A stretch of DNA of 64,000 bases, from positions 35,160 through 99,159 of the forward strand of contig CAZUQP010000018.1 of NCBI GenBank assembly GCA_964622455.1, given 5' to 3'. How positions within the stretch are numbered: position 1 is the stretch's first letter; every line of letters begins with the position of its first letter. This DNA comes from CAZUQP01 sp964622455 (lineage in GTDB: Bacteria > Pseudomonadota > Gammaproteobacteria > DSM-16500). The notes beneath the pieces are model-generated. The model ran no database searches. It saw nothing but the letters and a program-made list of their open reading frames with translations, and was not told the origin of the DNA. Below, piece by piece: positions 60,533 to 64,000 of the stretch. Position numbers and translations under genes: made by a program.

Positions 60533-63500
60533 ATGGCAAGCGCATGGAAAGAATTACTACAAAAACAATTGATTAAGCAGTTAGGCAAAAAACAAGGCGC
60601 GTTGCTTGCAGAAAAATATGCATATGCTTTTCCCACTAGTTATTCTGAACAAACGACTGTTCCGAATGCCATTGAAGATATCCTGCAAATAGAACAGCTC
60701 TCCCGCGAGAAACCTTTACAAATTGCTTTTTATCAAACAAAAAATAAAGAATTCCCTTTGCATCTAAAGTTATTTCAACACGAAAAACCTATTCCGCTTT
60801 CTGACGTATTGCCCATGATTGAAAACATGGATTTACGCACCTACAGCGAATCAACTTATGAAATTTTTCTAAATGAGAATCAATCCGCCTGGATCATTGA
60901 TTTCAACATCACTTATCCAAAATCACCGACGCTTGATGCTGCCAAAGCGAAAGATATTTTTGAAGAAGCTTTTATTCATATTCGTTTTTCAGATTGTGAA
61001 AACGATGGATTTAATAAATTAGTTTTAGGCGCTGAATTATCCTGGCGGGAAATTGTGATCATCCGTGCTTATGCTAAATATTTACATCAAATTGGATTTC
61101 GTTTTAGCCAAAACTATATCGAGCAAACCTTGGTAAAACATACCGCGATTACCAAAAATTTAGCTGATCTTTTTAATTTAAAATTTAATTTACAGAAAAA
61201 GAAATCTTCTGAACAAGCTATAGCAAGCTTAGAAAACACCATACAAAATAATTTAGAAGCCGTGACCAACTTAGATGAAGATAGGATTTTAAGAGAATTT
61301 TGTCATTTAATTAAAGCTACCTTACGAACCAATTATTTCCAAACGACAGCCAATGGTAAGCCGAAAAAATATTTGTCCCTTAAATTAAAATCAGCTGATA
61401 TTCCCGGTTTACCCTTGCCACAACCTTTGTTTGAAATTTTTGTCTATTCGCCGCGTTTTGAGGCCATCCATTTACGCAGCGCAAAAGTAGCACGCGGCGG
61501 CATTCGCTGGTCAGACAGGCGGGAAGATTTTCGCACTGAAGTTTTAGGCTTAATGAAAGCGCAAAAAGTAAAAAATGCGGTTATCGTACCCTCCGGTGCG
61601 AAAGGCGGCTTCGTATTAAAGGCACTATCACTTGATTCACCTCGTGATGCATTACAACAAGAAGTGATTTTTTGCTATCAATCTTTTATTCGCGGCTTAC
61701 TCGATTTAACTGATAATTTGAAACAAGATAAAATCATTCCTCCGTCCAATACCATTTGTTATGACGAACCAGATCCTTATCTTGTAGTAGCCGCCGATAA
61801 AGGCACCGCCTCATTTTCCGATATCGCCAATAACATTTCTAATGAATATCATTTTTGGCTAGGTGATGCATTTGCATCTGGCGGTTCTGAAGGATATGAC
61901 CATAAAAAAATTGGGATTACCGCAAGGGGCGCATGGGAATCCATTAAACGTCATTTTCGCGAACTTTCAATTGATATTGAAAAACAGACGTTCACAACGA
62001 TTGGCATTGGTGATATGAGCGGCGATGTATTTGGTAATGGCATGATTTATTCATCCAACATCAAATTAGTTGCTGCATTTGATCACCGGCATATTTTTCT
62101 TGATCCAAACCCTGATCCTAAGAAATCATACACAGAACGAACACGTTTATTTAAATTACCAACCTCTTCTTGGGCAGATTATAATTCTAAATTATTATCA
62201 AAAGGCGGAGGCATTTATTCGCGCAACCTAAAATCCATTCCTATCAATGCTGATATCAAAAAATTATTGGGTATTACAGAAAATTCTTTACCGCCCAATG
62301 AATTAATTCGCGCTATTTTAAAAGCGCCCGTAGATTTATTATTTAATGGCGGCATTGGCACCTATGTTAAAGCAAGCACCGAAAGCCATGCAGATGTGGG
62401 TGACAAAACCAATGAATTTTGCCGCATCAATGGCGATGAATTACGCTGCAAAGTCGTCGGCGAAGGCGGCAACCTAGGCTTTACTCAACTAGGCCGCGTT
62501 GAATATTCTTTAGCGGGCGGAATTATTAATACCGATTTTATTGATAATTCCGCAGGCGTTGATTGTTCCGACCACGAAGTCAATATCAAAATATTGCTTA
62601 ACAAAGAAGTATTGAGCGGTCGTTTAACAGAAAAACAACGCAACCAATTGCTCGTCAAAATGACGAATGATGTTGCTAAATTAGTTTTGCACGATAATTA
62701 TAATCAAGCACTGGTCATGAGTTTTTCGGCCATGCATTCTGCAAATTATAGCGGCCTATATCAAGCTTACATTAAAGAATTGGAAACGGCCGTTCATCTT
62801 GATCGAAAAGTAGAGTTTCTCCCTGATGATAAAAAATTATTAGAACGCAAAGCAGCAGAACTTGGTCTGACTCGCCCAGAATTAGCTGTGCTCTTAGCTT
62901 ATACAAAAATTTACATTAAGAATGAAATTTTAAAATCGGATTTGCCAGAAGATCCCTATTTCGTCAAAACGCTTGAAACTGCTTTCCCTCCACAGCTTAC
63001 AAAATTATACTTAAAAGGAATGGAAGCACATCAACTGAAGAGAGAAATTATTGCCACACAGATCAGCAATTATATTGTCAACACCATGGGCATTACGTTT
63101 GTTTATCGCATGCAAACTGAAACAGGCGCATCCATTGCAAATATCGCGAGAGCGCATACGATTGCGTCTCACGCATTTGATACGCATCGCTTAGAAAAAT
63201 TGATTGATTCACTAAATTTAAAAGTACCTGTCAAAGTACAATATGAATTATTGCACCATGTCCGTCAATTAGTGAATCTTGCCTCCCGCTGGTTTTTACG
63301 TAAAAACCGCATGCAAGATAGCGTACAAAAAATTATTACCCATTATGCCAAAGCAATTTCAGAATTAGAACATATTGTGCCGCGCTTAATGATCGGCGTC
63401 ACCAAAACTTATATGGAGTCGATTGTTAATCAATTTGTGAATGCTGGATTGCCGAGAGACATCGCGAAAACTGTCACCATTGCGCGCGGACTTTATACTG

Positions 63501-63892
63501 CGCTCAATGTGATTGAAGTCGCTACACAAAATAAATTAGACTTAATCAAAACAGCTGAAATTTATTTTGATATTGGTGGAAAATTTAATTTAGTTTGGTT
63601 CCGAGATCATATTGCCAACGATTCGCGCGAAGGACACTGGAACACCATGGCACGGCTTACCCTGCGTGACGAATTAGACAGCTTACAGCGCCGCTTATCA
63701 ATTGTCATTTTACAAAGCAATAAAAAAGAAACGAACCCTCATAAACTCATTGCAGCCTGGCTTTCTGATAATCGTCACATTCATGAACATTGGGGAAAAT
63801 TGCTTGAAATGCTGCACGGAAGTTCTAACTTTGACTACACGATGTTTTTTATTGCACTGCGAGAATTATCGGATTTGATTCAGGTGAATTAA
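60533..63892 (+). CDS. gdhB: NAD-specific glutamate dehydrogenase, N-terminally short form
   Basis: The protein belongs to the large NAD-GDH family (PF05088), which deaminates glutamate to 2-oxoglutarate. Catalytic landmarks are RGGIRWSDRREDFRTEVLGLMKAQKVKNA, PSGAKGGFV with the catalytic Lys, VAADKGTASFSDIAN, GIGDMSGDVFGNGM and FNGGIGTYVK, then the long helical C-terminal domain. Family members usually have about 1,600 residues; this has 1,119 and starts at the point corresponding to the middle of the usual N-terminal regulatory region. AAGGA precedes ATG 60533 and only about 130 non-coding bases lie upstream, so the short form looks genuine. It suits growth on amino acids. Confidence 0.93.
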   Translation: MASAWKELLQKQLIKQLGKKQGALLAEKYAYAFPTSYSEQTTVPNAIEDILQIEQLSREKPLQIAFYQTKNKEFPLHLKLFQHEKPIPLSDVLPMIENMDLRTYSESTYEIFLNENQSAWIIDFNITYPKSPTLDAAKAKDIFEEAFIHIRFSDCENDGFNKLVLGAELSWREIVIIRAYAKYLHQIGFRFSQNYIEQTLVKHTAITKNLADLFNLKFNLQKKKSSEQAIASLENTIQNNLEAVTNLDEDRILREFCHLIKATLRTNYFQTTANGKPKKYLSLKLKSADIPGLPLPQPLFEIFVYSPRFEAIHLRSAKVARGGIRWSDRREDFRTEVLGLMKAQKVKNAVIVPSGAKGGFVLKALSLDSPRDALQQEVIFCYQSFIRGLLDLTDNLKQDKIIPPSNTICYDEPDPYLVVAADKGTASFSDIANNISNEYHFWLGDAFASGGSEGYDHKKIGITARGAWESIKRHFRELSIDIEKQTFTTIGIGDMSGDVFGNGMIYSSNIKLVAAFDHRHIFLDPNPDPKKSYTERTRLFKLPTSSWADYNSKLLSKGGGIYSRNLKSIPINADIKKLLGITENSLPPNELIRAILKAPVDLLFNGGIGTYVKASTESHADVGDKTNEFCRINGDELRCKVVGEGGNLGFTQLGRVEYSLAGGIINTDFIDNSAGVDCSDHEVNIKILLNKEVLSGRLTEKQRNQLLVKMTNDVAKLVLHDNYNQALVMSFSAMHSANYSGLYQAYIKELETAVHLDRKVEFLPDDKKLLERKAAELGLTRPELAVLLAYTKIYIKNEILKSDLPEDPYFVKTLETAFPPQLTKLYLKGMEAHQLKREIIATQISNYIVNTMGITFVYRMQTETGASIANIARAHTIASHAFDTHRLEKLIDSLNLKVPVKVQYELLHHVRQLVNLASRWFLRKNRMQDSVQKIITHYAKAISELEHIVPRLMIGVTKTYMESIVNQFVNAGLPRDIAKTVTIARGLYTALNVIEVATQNKLDLIKTAEIYFDIGGKFNLVWFRDHIANDSREGHWNTMARLTLRDELDSLQRRLSIVILQSNKKETNPHKLIAAWLSDNRHIHEHWGKLLEMLHGSSNFDYTMFFIALRELSDLIQVN

Positions 63893-63967
63893 TGTTCAAA
63901 TAAATTATCGATTCTTTAAAACCCATTTCCATATTGTTTAATTAACCCGAGTTCGGAGTTTCCCCTC

Positions 63968-64000
63968 TGTCATTCCCGCTAAAAGCATGCGGGAATGACA
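63968..64000. repeat. Palindromic repeat at the window edge
   Basis: TGTCATTCCCGC (63968-63979) is repeated inverted as GCGGGAATGACA (63989-64000). This is the outer part of a common dispersed REP-like element in gammaproteobacteria; it may continue past the window. Confidence 0.7.

Noticed and set aside
1..64000. tRNA, rRNA, CRISPR or insertion sequence
   Set aside because: I looked through the gaps by eye and saw no cloverleaf, direct-repeat array or transposase; a covariance-model scan could still find a small RNA.

Overview
This AT-rich 64 kb stretch looks like a chromosomal segment of a host-associated gammaproteobacterium, most likely in or near the Legionellales (Coxiella/Legionella/Berkiella-like lineages). 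That is inference. It rests on typical gammaproteobacterial gene sets (hemCDXY-fmt, parE/parC, atpIBEFHAGDC, glmUS, efp/epmA/epmB, class 2 pyrD, large NAD-GDH) mixed with lineage-restricted orphans, among them a eukaryote-type U-box protein, an orphan with nuclear-localisation-like basic clusters and a PmrA-box-like repeat before a large orphan. No rRNA, tRNA, prophage, insertion sequence or CRISPR array is visible.

Layout. 1-3.6 kb: metK end, ahcY and a decayed ClpB-like AAA+ protein. 3.6-8.5 kb: a coiled-coil membrane protein, a pilin-like protein, a carboxylesterase, three tandem outer-membrane barrels and guaC. 8.6-13.1 kb: a minus-strand haem operon hemC-hemD-hemX-hemY-fmt. 13.2-18.2 kb: a spermidine-synthase pseudoenzyme, ubiK and four orphan or effector-like genes ending in the U-box gene, which has a consensus promoter and a Fur-box-like palindrome. 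18.2-23.5 kb: topoisomerase IV (parE, parC) split by an orphan with basic N-terminal clusters. 23.5-25.3 kb: a higBA toxin-antitoxin pair with an operator inside its promoter, an 80-bp palindromic element and an orphan gene.

25.3-33.6 kb is the most coherent accessory island. It holds a sugar symporter, a fucose/rhamnose mutarotase, an SDR dehydrogenase, LutABC L-lactate dehydrogenase, L-fuconate dehydratase and an aldo-keto reductase. Together these fit a non-phosphorylating L-fucose route ending in pyruvate plus L-lactate, with the lactate oxidised by LutABC. A brnTA toxin-antitoxin module sits in the middle on the opposite strand. No lactonase or diketo-acid hydrolase is visible.

33.7-43 kb: leucine-type dehydrogenase, the whole ATP synthase operon and a parB with no adjacent parA. 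43-51.7 kb: an HD phosphohydrolase, glmU, glmS, a small orphan, pyrD, uvrD and engB. 51.9-64 kb: an OPT-family transporter, an 869-residue orphan behind a PmrA-box-like repeat, the EF-P system (epmA, efp, epmB), a pair of inverted perfect DnaA boxes, another orphan and an N-terminally short NAD-glutamate dehydrogenase. The window ends in a palindromic repeat.
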